From NCBI GenBank assembly GCA_046760705.1, contig JBHIER010000097.1, positions 1 through 9,424 on the forward strand: a stretch of 9,424 bases of DNA, in the 5' to 3' direction. Numbering within the stretch: position 1 is the stretch's first letter; each line of letters begins with the position of its first letter. This stretch comes from JBHIER01 sp046760705 [NCBI: bacterium] (GTDB lineage Bacteria; JBHIER01; G020348925). Under the pieces are notes generated by a model. The model was not told the DNA's origin. It did not search any database and saw only the letters and a list, made by a program, of their open reading frames with translations. A program made the position numbers and the translations under genes. Below, one piece after another: positions 1 to 7,421 of this stretch.

Positions 1-434
1 AGGAAGAGGGACACAAAGAGATCCTGGAGTTTCCCCGTTTTGATCTTGCGCGTGGACAGAAACCTGGCCACAGCGAAGACGGTGGCAATCTTGGCCGCCT
101 CGGAGGGTTGGAGGCTTAGCGGCCCGAGGTTGTACCATCTTTGGGCCTCGGACACAGAGGCCGGAACAAAGAAGAGTCCTGCCAGGGATACGACCGCTAG
201 GATGTACACAACGTAGGATAGAGCGTAGAAGATCCTGTGGGGGATACCACTCATGATGGCCAGTCCCGCCAGCCCTCCGATGAGCCACAGAGTCTGTTTC
301 TGATAGAGTGACCGTTGGGCAGCAGAGGAGCTCGAATGGGTGGCACTGAAAATGATGAGAACGCCCAGAGATGCGATCAGGATGACGGCCACCAAGAGCA
401 CCCCATCAATATTTCTGCGCAGCCGGTTGGCCAT
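1..434 (-). CDS. rodA: RodA, peptidoglycan glycosyltransferase (SEDS family), N-terminal part only
   Basis: RodA is the inner-membrane SEDS glycosyltransferase that polymerises lipid II into glycan strands for lateral wall growth, working with PBP2. The visible 144 residues begin MANRLRRNIDGVLL and continue to the window edge, against roughly 370 or more expected. Hydrophobic segments lie near residues 11-30, 47-62 and 69-90. The family signature follows: an RW pair at 99-100, then NLGPLSLQPSEAAKIA at about 102-117. The start is chosen because an AGGAGG lies 9 nt upstream and the protein begins as RodA proteins do. The gene begins 29 bp inside the end of mrdA in another frame, so the two are probably translationally coupled. 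The RWxxLGPxxxQPSExAK motif and the adjacent PBP2 gene favour RodA over its paralogue FtsW. Confidence 0.93.
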   Translation of the reverse strand, partial: MANRLRRNIDGVLLVAVILIASLGVLIIFSATHSSSSAAQRSLYQKQTLWLIGGLAGLAIMSGIPHRIFYALSYVVYILAVVSLAGLFFVPASVSEAQRWYNLGPLSLQPSEAAKIATVFAVARFLSTRKIKTGKLQDLFVSLF

Positions 435-2238
435 GGGCGAAATCCTCCTCGTACTCTCCAAAAAGATAGGCTTGAACTATTCGTTTGGCCATTGGTGCGG
501 CCACAGAGCCACCTTTGCCGCCGTTTTCGACGACAACGGCCAGGGCAATGGCCGGATCATCGGCCGGGGCAAAGCACATAAACCAGGCGTGGTCTTCCCC
601 GTGGGGATTCTGAGCCGTCCCCGTCTTTCCGGCCACCGTCACCCCATCAATGGCCGCACCCTTTCCGGTCCCCCCTTGGCCGTTGACAACGTCCATCATG
701 GCCCTTTTCAACGCCTTAAAAACCTCCTTTGAGACCTCTGGGCCGCGTCCGACCACGATATTCTTCTCCATCATGGTGTCCGTCTCTGGCAATTCAATCC
801 CCTTCACCACGTGGGGTCGACACCACCTTCCTTCAGTTCCGATGATGCCTGCAAAGAGGGCCAGTTGAAGGGGTGTGACCAGCACCTCACCCTGTCCCAC
901 GGCCAGGTTGACCACCAAGTTCGGGCTCCACATCTTCTTGCCGTACTTTTTGTCATAATATTTAGAGTTCGGCACCAGTCCGCTCTCCTCCCCCTTCAAA
1001 TCGACCCCGGTGGCCTTCCCAAACCCGAAGGCTTTGGCGTATTTGGCCCAGTTGTCCAGACCGATGCTTCGTCCCAATTGATAGAAGAAGATGTCGCAGG
1101 AGTGAGCGATGGCCCCGCGCATATCGAGGGATCCGTGACCCTCCGGGACCCAGCAGCGGAAGAGACGGTTCCCAAATTTCATCTCGCCTGTGCATGGCTT
1201 AAATCTGCTGATCTGGTCGATGACGCCTGTCTCCAGACCGGCTACTGCGGTCAGCACTTTGAGGGTCGAACCAGGAGGATACGAAGATCCGATGGCCCGG
1301 TTGAGAAGCGGATGCCGGGGATCTGAGTACAGATTGGCCCAATCCTCCGGGCTCAAAACTGAACAGAACAGGTTGGGGTCGAACTCCGGCTTGCTCACCA
1401 GAGCCAAGATCTCCCCTGTCTGAGGGTTCAGGGCCACCAAGGATCCGATCCATCCCTCTTGAAAGGCTGCTTCGGCAATCTGTTGAAGCCGTATATCGAT
1501 GGTTAAATAGAGATTCTTGCCAGGGGTTGGCCGGAGGGGATCTTTCCCTGGCAGGAGCCCGACCTCCCAACCTCTGGCGTTCACCTCCAGATATTTGAAC
1601 CCGTTGTACCCCTTCAGATCCTCCTCATACGATCTCTCAATCCCATCTTTCCCTATGGCCCAGCCGCAGAGATACCCTCGGCCGTGGAACTTCCGCAGCT
1701 CCTCCTCGGAGATCTCCCCAGTATAACCCAAGATATGGGATGCTGTCCCACCGTAAATGTAGTGTCTCTTCGGCTCCACTTGACACAGAACCCCAGGAAG
1801 GTCCAGCCGGTTCTCCTCAATATAGGAGACAATGTCGAAGGAGACGTCACGCCTTATTTTGATCGGACCGAAATTGAGCCCTCTGCGGCCCTTTCTCTTC
1901 AACACCTCTGAACCGTCGAAGCCTATCACAGCGCTCAGCCGCCTCAGGGTCGCATCGATATTGGCCAACTCGTGGGGCAGCACCGAGACGGTATAGGATG
2001 GGTAGTTGTCAACGAGAAGCACGCCATTGCGGTCGTAAATCAACCCTCTGGGCGGTTCAATAGGCACGATGCGTATCCGGTTCTCCTCAGAGAGCCGCAG
2101 ATAATGTTCCTCTTCCATCACCTGGAGGGAAAAGAGCCGGAGGCCCAGAAGGAAGAAGAGAGCGACCACAGCCCACAAAACCGTGCGGTCCCTTCCCTCG
2201 ACATAGAATCGTCTACCTTGATACGAACCTCTTGGCAT
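406..2238 (-). CDS. mrdA: Penicillin-binding protein 2 (PBP2), elongasome transpeptidase
   Basis: PBP2 is the class B penicillin-binding protein that cross-links new peptidoglycan during cell elongation. It is anchored in the inner membrane with its catalytic domain in the periplasm. The 610-residue product has a cytoplasmic tail, one membrane segment at about 18-40, a pedestal domain with PRGLIYDRNG at 63-72, and a transpeptidase domain from about 240. The active-site motifs are present: SxxK as S324-T-L-K327, the second motif as S380-C-D382 followed by the FFY typical of PBP2, and KTGTA at 538-542. The frame stays open upstream to 2412, but the ATG at 2238 is preferred. It gives a normal PBP2 N-terminus and follows AGGAAAGG at a good distance. 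The start lies 26 bp inside mreD, and the 3' end overlaps rodA by 29 bp. Confidence 0.96.
   Translation of the reverse strand: MPRGSYQGRRFYVEGRDRTVLWAVVALFFLLGLRLFSLQVMEEEHYLRLSEENRIRIVPIEPPRGLIYDRNGVLLVDNYPSYTVSVLPHELANIDATLRRLSAVIGFDGSEVLKRKGRRGLNFGPIKIRRDVSFDIVSYIEENRLDLPGVLCQVEPKRHYIYGGTASHILGYTGEISEEELRKFHGRGYLCGWAIGKDGIERSYEEDLKGYNGFKYLEVNARGWEVGLLPGKDPLRPTPGKNLYLTIDIRLQQIAEAAFQEGWIGSLVALNPQTGEILALVSKPEFDPNLFCSVLSPEDWANLYSDPRHPLLNRAIGSSYPPGSTLKVLTAVAGLETGVIDQISRFKPCTGEMKFGNRLFRCWVPEGHGSLDMRGAIAHSCDIFFYQLGRSIGLDNWAKYAKAFGFGKATGVDLKGEESGLVPNSKYYDKKYGKKMWSPNLVVNLAVGQGEVLVTPLQLALFAGIIGTEGRWCRPHVVKGIELPETDTMMEKNIVVGRGPEVSKEVFKALKRAMMDVVNGQGGTGKGAAIDGVTVAGKTGTAQNPHGEDHAWFMCFAPADDPAIALAVVVENGGKGGSVAAPMAKRIVQAYLFGEYEEDFAHGQPAAQKY
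444..449 (-). promoter_or_regulatory. Ribosome binding site of rodA, inside mrdA
   Basis: On the minus strand this reads AGGAGG, a full anti-SD match, with a 9-nt spacer to the ATG at 434. It lies inside the mrdA coding sequence. It fixes the rodA start and supports coupled translation. Confidence 0.75.
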
Positions 2239-2719
2239 AATGGACCTTTCCTCTTCTGCGGGTTGAAAGGAGGAGGTGGAACACGAGGCCAACCGCCGTG
2301 GTATAGAAGGCCGTGGGTAGACCCAAACGGAACAGATACCACAGAGAATCGTGCATGTGTCCCCAGGAGTAGATGAGAAAGTAAAGCCCGTCATGGAAAA
2401 GGGTGGCCACAAAGAGGATGATCCCTCGAGTGATCAGATTCTTCTCTATAACCCCTCCGTGGCCGTAGCCGACGAAGAAGCCAGTTACGGCTTTACACAG
2501 TGCATTCAACCCCAAATGTTCCGGGGAGTAGACATCCTGGAGCCACCCGGCCAAAAAGCCGAAGATCGTACCCATAATCTGACCGTCCGAAAGACCGATG
2601 AAAACCAGAACGATAAGAACCACATCGGGTTTAATCTGGTGTATGGCAACCGTTTCAGCGAACGTCGATTGGATCAGCAGCGCTGCCATAACCAGCAGAA
2701 GGTTTCTCAAGATCCTCAT
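2213..2719 (-). CDS. mreD: MreD, rod-shape-determining membrane protein
   Basis: MreD is a small polytopic inner-membrane subunit of the elongasome that works with MreC and the PBP2-RodA pair. The 168-residue protein is strongly hydrophobic, with about five to six membrane segments. It carries the family-like stretch GFLAGWLQDVYSPEHLGLN near residues 54-72, which has the usual aromatic/aspartate-LGLN pattern. Position in the cluster between mreC and mrdA supports the call. The start is the least certain in the operon. The ATG at 2719 begins MRILRNLLLVM and overlaps mreC by 65 bp, but the nearest GGAGG is 18 nt upstream, which is too far. The ATG at 2689 would give 158 residues with a shorter overlap but has no clear SD. 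Coupling to mreC translation may replace an SD. Confidence 0.88.
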   Translation of the reverse strand: MRILRNLLLVMAALLIQSTFAETVAIHQIKPDVVLIVLVFIGLSDGQIMGTIFGFLAGWLQDVYSPEHLGLNALCKAVTGFFVGYGHGGVIEKNLITRGIILFVATLFHDGLYFLIYSWGHMHDSLWYLFRLGLPTAFYTTAVGLVFHLLLSTRRRGKVHYAKRFVSR

Positions 2720-3497
2720 TGAACAGAACGAACACTTCCTCCAAGTGTGTAAAATCGACTGCTGGGACCACAATGATCTCTTTGAACAGTTCCCATTTTT
2801 CTCCCGTCGCCTTTGAAACACGTCCGAGGCTCAGGCCTTTGGGGAAGATGCCACCCATGCCGGAGGTAACCACCTCATCACCCTCTCTCACGTCGCTCCT
2901 GGCCTGGACATTTTTGAGAAAACATTGTGTTCCCCTCTCCCATTCTACGATCCCCAGCACCCTGCTCCGCTGAACAATGGCGCTCACTCGACAGTTTGGG
3001 TCCAACAGGAGCTGAACCACCGAGGTGCCCGGCATCGCTCGGTACACTTTCCCCACCAATCCATCGGGAGTGATAACAGGCATATTCTTCTCAACTCCCT
3101 TCCGTTGACCAATATTGATCAGCACGGAGTTGACTGTGCGATCAGCATCCCATCCGATCACTGCGGCCGGAAGAAGACGGAACTGGCTCTTTCCCTCAAA
3201 CTCCAGAAGTTTGCGCAACCTCTCATTCTCCAGTTTTGCCTCTCTGAGAAGGCTGTTCTCCAGAGAGAGTTCTGTGGACAGGCGTTGAAGTCTTTCGTTT
3301 TCCTGCTGCAGATTCATCAGACGTATCGACCAGGAGAACGCTCTCTGTCCCACCTGGAGGATGGAGGTCGAAACGGTGGTGGCCAGTTTCAGTTTGTCCC
3401 TCTCTTTCAGAGACAACATCCAGCCCGACAGGCCAATTGCCGCGCCGAGGATGACCATCTTTTTCTGACGTCCGAGAAAAGCGAAGAACCGCAACAT
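2655..3497 (-). CDS. mreC: MreC, rod-shape-determining periplasmic scaffold
   Basis: MreC is a bitopic protein whose periplasmic part assembles along the cell and activates PBP2. The 280-residue product shows the family layout: a short basic cytoplasmic tail, one membrane segment at about 13-30, a leucine/glutamate-rich coiled coil at about 62-100 (ENERLQRLSTELSLENSLL), then the beta-rich domains at about 105-255. The second beta domain contains GDEVVTSGMGGIFPKGLSLG at 206-225, a conserved MreC stretch. The last 20 or so residues are polar and likely disordered, and their DNA also encodes the start of mreD. The gene lies 50 bp downstream of mreB. The upstream GAGAGGG is an imperfect SD about 11 nt from the ATG. 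Confidence 0.95.
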   Translation of the reverse strand: MLRFFAFLGRQKKMVILGAAIGLSGWMLSLKERDKLKLATTVSTSILQVGQRAFSWSIRLMNLQQENERLQRLSTELSLENSLLREAKLENERLRKLLEFEGKSQFRLLPAAVIGWDADRTVNSVLINIGQRKGVEKNMPVITPDGLVGKVYRAMPGTSVVQLLLDPNCRVSAIVQRSRVLGIVEWERGTQCFLKNVQARSDVREGDEVVTSGMGGIFPKGLSLGRVSKATGEKWELFKEIIVVPAVDFTHLEEVFVLFNEDLEKPSAGYGSAADPIDVR

Positions 3498-3547
3498 CTC
3501 TGTTCGTGCCCTCTCTTTGTAACTTTTCTAATGAATACTCAACTGTC

Positions 3548-4582
3548 CTATGGTCTGACGCTCTTCATCAACATTTTCGAATATCTCTCCATGTCTTCGA
3601 GGATCTTTCCTGTGCCCCTGACGACGCAGGTGATGGGGTCCTCAACGATATTGATGGGCAGGCTGGTCTCTTCGCGCAACCGTTGATCGAGGTGTCTCAG
3701 GAGTGAACCGCCGCCAGCCATAATGATTCCCCGATCCAGGATATCGGCGGCCAGTTCAGGGGGGGTTCGCTCCAGGGAGAGTTTCACTGCGTCCACGATG
3801 GCCCCGATGGGTTCGGCCATGGCCTCTCTGATCTCGGCAGAGTTGATGCCAATGGTTTTGGGGATTCCGGCCACCAGATCCCGGCCTTTGACTTGCATCT
3901 CTATCTCTTTCTCCAGAGGGTAGGCCGACCCGATTTGATATTTAATCTGTTCGGCCGTCCGGTCGCCGACGAGAAGGTTGTAGTTTTTCTTCAGAAAGGT
4001 AACGATCGCCTCGTCCATTTCGTCCCCGGCTACGCGCACGGAGGTCACATTGACCACACCGGAGAGAGAGATGACAGCAATCTCTGAGGTTCCGCCGCCG
4101 ATATCGATAACCATATTGCCTATCGGTTCCTCCACAGGAAGGGCGGCCCCGATAGCCGCGGCGATGGGCTCGGCAATAAGATAGACCTCCCGGGCGCCAG
4201 CGTGTCTGGCTGAGTCCCTGACGGCCCGTTTCTCAACCTCAGTGATCCCCGAAGGGACACTGATGATGATGCGCGGATGGACCAGGTACCAATTCTTCTG
4301 AACCATCTTGATGAACTCTCGGAGCATCTCCTCGGTAAACTCAAAATCGGCAATAACCCCGTCCTTCATGGGTCTGATGGTCTCGATTTCATAGGGAGTC
4401 CTGCCCAACATCTCCTTGGCTGCGCTTCCTATTGCCTCCACCTTGCGATCGTCCCGATTGATGGCCACAATGGAGGGTTCGTTTACCACAATACCTTGGC
4501 CTCTGACATAGACGAGGGTGTTAGCTGTTCCCAAATCGATGCCAATGTCGTTGGAAAAAAAGCGCATGAAAGAGAATTTCAT
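3548..4582 (-). CDS. mreB: MreB, bacterial actin homologue
   Basis: MreB polymerises on ATP into membrane-bound filaments that position the elongasome and keep the cell rod-shaped. The 344-residue protein is full length for the family. The actin-fold nucleotide motifs are clear: phosphate-1 [12 protein letters not shown] at 14-25, phosphate-2 [13 protein letters not shown] at 158-170 and the adenosine motif [10 protein letters not shown] at 286-295. The hydrophobic N-terminus MKFSFMRFF could be the membrane-targeting segment. The first ATG is used because AGGAGG stands 11 nt upstream. An internal ATG at residue 6 would leave that SD too far away. It is the first gene of the mre cluster, 110 bp downstream of purH, so it may have its own promoter or be read from the pur genes. 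Confidence 0.98.
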   Translation of the reverse strand: MKFSFMRFFSNDIGIDLGTANTLVYVRGQGIVVNEPSIVAINRDDRKVEAIGSAAKEMLGRTPYEIETIRPMKDGVIADFEFTEEMLREFIKMVQKNWYLVHPRIIISVPSGITEVEKRAVRDSARHAGAREVYLIAEPIAAAIGAALPVEEPIGNMVIDIGGGTSEIAVISLSGVVNVTSVRVAGDEMDEAIVTFLKKNYNLLVGDRTAEQIKYQIGSAYPLEKEIEMQVKGRDLVAGIPKTIGINSAEIREAMAEPIGAIVDAVKLSLERTPPELAADILDRGIIMAGGGSLLRHLDQRLREETSLPINIVEDPITCVVRGTGKILEDMERYSKMLMKSVRP

Positions 4583-4593
4583 CGATTCTGCGT

Positions 4594-4599
4594 CCTCCT
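4594..4599 (-). promoter_or_regulatory. Ribosome binding site of mreB
   Basis: This reads AGGAGG on the minus strand, 11 nt before the mreB ATG at 4582. It favours the first of the two nearby in-frame ATGs. Confidence 0.65.
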
Positions 4600-4618
4600 C
4601 GTTTCCCGGCAGTACCTA

Positions 4619-4637
4619 ATGTGGCGAAACCGCACAT
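4619..4637 (-). other. Inverted repeat between purH and mreB
   Basis: The minus strand reads ATGTGCGGTTTCGCCACAT. This can fold as a seven-pair stem with one bulged base and a four-base loop. It lies in the 110-bp gap after the purH stop and before the mreB SD. No T-run follows it, so it is not a typical intrinsic terminator. It may be a structured leader element or chance. I found no convincing -10/-35 pair for mreB in this gap. Confidence 0.3.
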
Positions 4638-4692
4638 CAAAGGTTAAATGTCGAACAAATCTCTTGTGTCGTGCGTTCTGGGTTGTGCTATC

Positions 4693-6264
4693 TTACAGAT
4701 GTCTGAAATGTCTCATACCGGTGAACACCATGGCCATACCGTGTTCGTTGGCGGCGGCAATGACTTGGTTGTCGCCCTTGGAGCCACCCGGTTGGATGGC
4801 TGCGGTCACGCCAGCCTGGGCTGCAACATCGAGCCCATCTCTGAAGGGGAAGAAGGCATCGGATGCCAGCACTGCGCCCCTGGCTCGCTCCCCGGCTTTT
4901 CGCACAGCAATGATGCTGGAGTCAACCCGGCTCATCTGACCTGCCCCAACCCCTACGACCATCTCCCCCTGGGCCAGCAGAACAGCATTGGACTTGACGT
5001 GCTTCACAACCGTCCAGGCAAACCGCAGCGCTTGCATCTCGGCCTGTGTCGGCGCTCGCTCGGTGACGGCCCTGAGATCACCCTCAATGAACGTCTCCTT
5101 ATCCTTCTCCTGAACAAGGAGCCCGCCGAGTACTTGTTTGACGACCAGGCCGGTGTTCCGACTCATCTCCCTCGGATCGTATTTGACAATTCTGACCGTC
5201 TTCCCCCACCACCGTCTCCCGGTCAACAGGGTGAGGGCTCCCTCTTCGTAGTCAGGAGCGACAACCGCTTCGAAAAAGGTATTGGGCACAGCCATCTTTT
5301 CGGCAGTCTCCACATCCACAGGCCGGTTGAAACCGACGATGCTTCCGAAGGCCGAAAGAGGGTCTCCGGCAAAGGCCTTCTCGTAGGCCTCAGCCAGGCG
5401 GCTGCCGAGGGCGGCACCGCACGGGTTCGTATGTTTGATCAGCACCGCTGCCGGCCGGTCAAACTCCCAGATAAGTTCCACCGCGGCGTTGATATCCAAA
5501 AAGTTGTTAAAGGAGAGCTCCTTTCCCCCCAATTTCTTCGCCCCGATCAAAGCGGCCTCATCAACGCTCACATCTCGGTATAATGCAGCCCTTTGATGAG
5601 GGTTCTCCCCGTACCGCAGGTCACCCACCTTCTCAAAGCGTGATTCAAAAAAGAGGGGAAAGAGATCTCTCTGCCGGTGAGCGGCCAAATAGTTGGCGAT
5701 ACATGAGTCGTAGTGAGCTGTGTAGCGAAAGGCCTCGGCGGCCAGCCGCTGACAGGTTTCTACTGAGAGTGTTCCGCCGTTTTTGCTCAACTCCTCCAGA
5801 ATCTCCCCGTACTTCACAGGATCGGTCACCACGGCGACCCAAGGACAATTTTTGGCCGCCGCCCGGATCAAGGCCGACCCTCCGATGTCGATCATCTCGA
5901 TCACATCCTCCACGGACGCACTTCTCTGCTGAGCCCACTGCTCAAAGGGGTAGAGATTGACGACCACCATATCGATGGGAGGAATGTTCTGCTCGTCGAG
6001 CTGGTGCATGTGACCCTCATCATTCCGTTTGGCCAAAATTCCGCCGTAAATTTTGGGGTGAAGCGTCTTTAGCCGACCACTCAGGATCTCCGGAAACCCG
6101 GTGTATTCAGAGACCAACTGGACCGGAATGTGGGCCTCCTCCAGGATCCCGGCCGTTCCACCCGATGAGACGAGTTCAACACCGAGACGGTGAAGGTCTC
6201 GGGCGAAATCGACGACGCCTGTCTTTTCGGACACACTGATGAGAGCACGTTTGATCTCAGCCAT
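4693..6264 (-). CDS. purH: PurH, bifunctional AICAR formyltransferase / IMP cyclohydrolase
   Basis: PurH performs the last two steps of purine synthesis in the cytosol: formylation of AICAR by 10-formyl-tetrahydrofolate, then ring closure to IMP. The 523-residue length matches the family. The N-terminal MGS-like cyclohydrolase domain (about 1-150) has [13 protein letters not shown] at 9-21, SSGGTA at 33-38 and [14 protein letters not shown] at 64-77. The C-terminal transformylase domain has RYGENPHQ at 217-224, the catalytic K-H in LIKHTNPCG at 275-283, SNAV at 425-428, [10 protein letters not shown] at 440-449 and FTGMRHFRH at 514-522. The frame has no stop upstream until within purN, so the start was chosen by homology (MAEIKRAL) and by an AGGAG 9 nt before the ATG at 6264. 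An alternative ATG at 6306, also with a modest AGGA, would add 14 residues. purN lies 229 bp upstream. Confidence 0.97.
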   Translation of the reverse strand: MAEIKRALISVSEKTGVVDFARDLHRLGVELVSSGGTAGILEEAHIPVQLVSEYTGFPEILSGRLKTLHPKIYGGILAKRNDEGHMHQLDEQNIPPIDMVVVNLYPFEQWAQQRSASVEDVIEMIDIGGSALIRAAAKNCPWVAVVTDPVKYGEILEELSKNGGTLSVETCQRLAAEAFRYTAHYDSCIANYLAAHRQRDLFPLFFESRFEKVGDLRYGENPHQRAALYRDVSVDEAALIGAKKLGGKELSFNNFLDINAAVELIWEFDRPAAVLIKHTNPCGAALGSRLAEAYEKAFAGDPLSAFGSIVGFNRPVDVETAEKMAVPNTFFEAVVAPDYEEGALTLLTGRRWWGKTVRIVKYDPREMSRNTGLVVKQVLGGLLVQEKDKETFIEGDLRAVTERAPTQAEMQALRFAWTVVKHVKSNAVLLAQGEMVVGVGAGQMSRVDSSIIAVRKAGERARGAVLASDAFFPFRDGLDVAAQAGVTAAIQPGGSKGDNQVIAAANEHGMAMVFTGMRHFRHL

Positions 6265-6493
6265 TCGGCACATCTCCTGTTCCCAATTGATGGCACGTTT
6301 CAACATAACGTTTCCTACAAATTGTCTGTCGAAGCTCGGCTGCAAACTTCGCCTTGAGCCAGAACCCCGAGGAATCGGCTGAGAGCACCTCGGCGATGAG
6401 AAGGCTTCTTCCAATATGAGCTCAGGCAGAAAGATAGGTTCAGAATCGTTGGACGTCCCCCTCATCGAAGTCAAAGGCCACCCACCCTCTCCC
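6265..6493 (-). other. Gap between purN and purH with no supported gene
   Basis: These 229 bp are long for a spacer inside a pur operon. The PurH frame is open throughout, but the translation has the serine/arginine-rich look of non-coding sequence. A second frame gives an ATG-less stretch containing SLLIAEVLSADSSGF that ends after the purH start, and I do not recognise it. A 6-bp inverted repeat CCGAGG/CCTCGG (6367-6372 and 6388-6393, 15-nt loop) is the only secondary structure I noticed. No T-run accompanies it, so it is not a clear terminator or attenuator. Confidence 0.4.
6274..6278 (-). promoter_or_regulatory. Ribosome binding site deciding the purH start
   Basis: This reads AGGAG on the minus strand with a 9-nt spacer to the ATG at 6264. 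It selects the MAEIK start over the in-frame ATGs at 6273 and 6306. The reading frame itself sets no limit, since it stays open far upstream. Confidence 0.65.
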
Positions 6494-7117
6494 CTACGTC
6501 GTGAACACTCGTCTCCCCTCCACCCGGATTCTCCCCTCGGCGAACAGTTGGATCGCCTTCGGATAGGAGGCATGCTCCTCGGGTAGTATCCGGGCCGCCA
6601 GCGTCTCTGGCGTATCGTCGTCCCGTACCGCCACCGGTTTTTGGAGAACGATGGGGCCGTGGTCGTACTGCTCGTCCACAATATGGACCGTCACCCCTGA
6701 GATCTTGGCCCCGGACTCGATCACCGCTTCGTGGACGTGGATGCCGTACATCCCTTTTCCGCCGAAGGAAGGCAGCAAGGCCGGGTGAATGTTGAGAATC
6801 CTGTGACGATACGCCCGGACCACCCTGGGGCTGAGGAGCTTCATATATCCGGCCAGGATGACCAACTCCACCTCAAACTTACCCAGCGTCTTTAAGAGGG
6901 CATCGTCGAACTCCTGGGGTGTCTCGAATTGCTTGTGGCTCAGATGGATGGCAGGAATGTTATGGTTCCTGGCCCGCTCCAAAGCGTAGGCTTTGCTGTT
7001 GTTGGAGATGACCACCATCACCTCTGCATCGAGTTCACCCCTCTCTGAGGCATCGATGATCGACTGAAGGTTCGATCCCCGGCCGGAGGCCAAAACTCCA
7101 ATATGTATCTTACCCAT
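6494..7117 (-). CDS. purN: PurN, phosphoribosylglycinamide formyltransferase
   Basis: PurN transfers a formyl group from 10-formyl-tetrahydrofolate to GAR, the third step of purine synthesis, in the cytosol. The 207-residue length matches the family (about 210). The substrate loop ASGRGSNLQ is at 10-18. The catalytic triad known from the E. coli enzyme maps to N109 and H111 in LNIHPALLPSF and D152 in HIVDEQYDHGP. The folate-site region GYMKLLSP is at 90-97. The ATG at 7117 begins MGKIHIGVLASG, the normal PurN N-terminus, with a GGGAAG 6 nt upstream. It is the first gene of the leftward block and has a well-formed promoter upstream. purH follows after a 229-bp gap. Confidence 0.97.
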   Translation of the reverse strand: MGKIHIGVLASGRGSNLQSIIDASERGELDAEVMVVISNNSKAYALERARNHNIPAIHLSHKQFETPQEFDDALLKTLGKFEVELVILAGYMKLLSPRVVRAYRHRILNIHPALLPSFGGKGMYGIHVHEAVIESGAKISGVTVHIVDEQYDHGPIVLQKPVAVRDDDTPETLAARILPEEHASYPKAIQLFAEGRIRVEGRRVFTT

Positions 7118-7164
7118 AGTGCGCTTCCCATCGTCAAAGTGGAAACGAACAACCGTACCCTACG

Positions 7165-7193
7165 ATTATAGTGTTTTTATCTCCTCAAGGCAA
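7165..7193 (-). promoter_or_regulatory. Sigma70-type promoter of purN
   Basis: The minus strand has TATAAT (7170-7165), a perfect -10 hexamer. It is preceded by a 17-nt spacer and TTGCCT (7193-7188), which matches four of six bases of the -35 consensus. Transcription would start near 7158 and leave a leader of about 40 nt before the purN ATG. The match, spacing and position make this the best promoter in the window. Confidence 0.75.
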
Positions 7194-7210
7194 CAACTTT
7201 TTTGAACCTC

Positions 7211-7242
7211 AACAAAAAATGGTGGAAAAAAGGGCCTCCACC
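7211..7242 (-). terminator. Possible leftward intrinsic terminator upstream of the purN promoter
   Basis: On the minus strand GGTGGA, a 10-nt loop and TCCACC form a 6-bp stem, followed by ATTTTTTGTT. The stem is short and the loop large, so the call is weak. It lies just upstream of the purN -35 box, with no leftward gene before it. If real, it would insulate purN from antisense transcription coming from the pcm side. Confidence 0.3.
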
Positions 7243-7313
7243 CCCACATCGCCACAAGAGACAGCCTCGCAGGATATGGCCACCCTCGATTCTTCTTTGA
7301 TCTCTCATTTCTC

Positions 7314-7345
7314 CTCTGAGCCTCTGTGCCTCTGTGGCCCACTTT
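7314..7345. repeat. Short tandem CTCTGTGx repeat in the purN-pcm intergenic region
   Basis: Three 8-bp units in a row read CTCTGAGC, CTCTGTGC and CTCTGTGG, followed by CCCACTTTT. The complementary strand would encode HRGTEAQRR. I recall that motif as a spurious product of dispersed repeats in many bacterial genomes, but I could not check this here. A related sequence, ending TTTGTGGCCCATTTTT, occurs at 8621-8656 on the same strand. ORFs on both strands cross this region and are probably not genes. Confidence 0.55.
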
Positions 7346-7349
7346 TCGC

Positions 7350-7378
7350 TTGACTTTCAGAAAAAAATTCATCATTCT
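7350..7378 (+). promoter_or_regulatory. Possible promoter of pcm
   Basis: TTGACT (7350-7355) matches five of six -35 consensus bases. A 17-nt A-rich spacer leads to CATTCT (7373-7378), which matches only three of six -10 bases. The site lies about 45 bp upstream of the pcm start. The -10 is poor, so this is only a candidate. Confidence 0.35.
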
Positions 7379-7421
7379 ATACCAACGGCTTTAAACGTTC
7401 GTTTTTTGAAAGGGGTTGGCC

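Noticed and set aside
811-1326. Plus-strand 171-codon frame within mrdA
   Set aside because: Shadow of mrdA, which has complete catalytic motifs on the opposite strand.
2239-2412. N-terminal extension of PBP2 up to 2412
   Set aside because: It is the antisense-free shadow of mreD in another frame, and the 2238 start gives a normal PBP2 N-terminus with an SD.
4648-5583. Plus-strand 311-codon frame opposite purH
   Set aside because: Antisense shadow of purH. No recognisable motif, and purH motifs are intact on the minus strand.
6265-6681. N-terminal extension of PurH up to 6681
   Set aside because: The extra 139 residues have no family counterpart, overlap purN, and a well-placed AGGAG supports the 6264 start.
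7166-7375. Overlapping ORFs on both strands in the purN-pcm intergenic region
   Set aside because: They read through the CTCTGTGx repeat and both promoter candidates. HRGTEAQRR-type peptides look like repeat artefacts rather than proteins.
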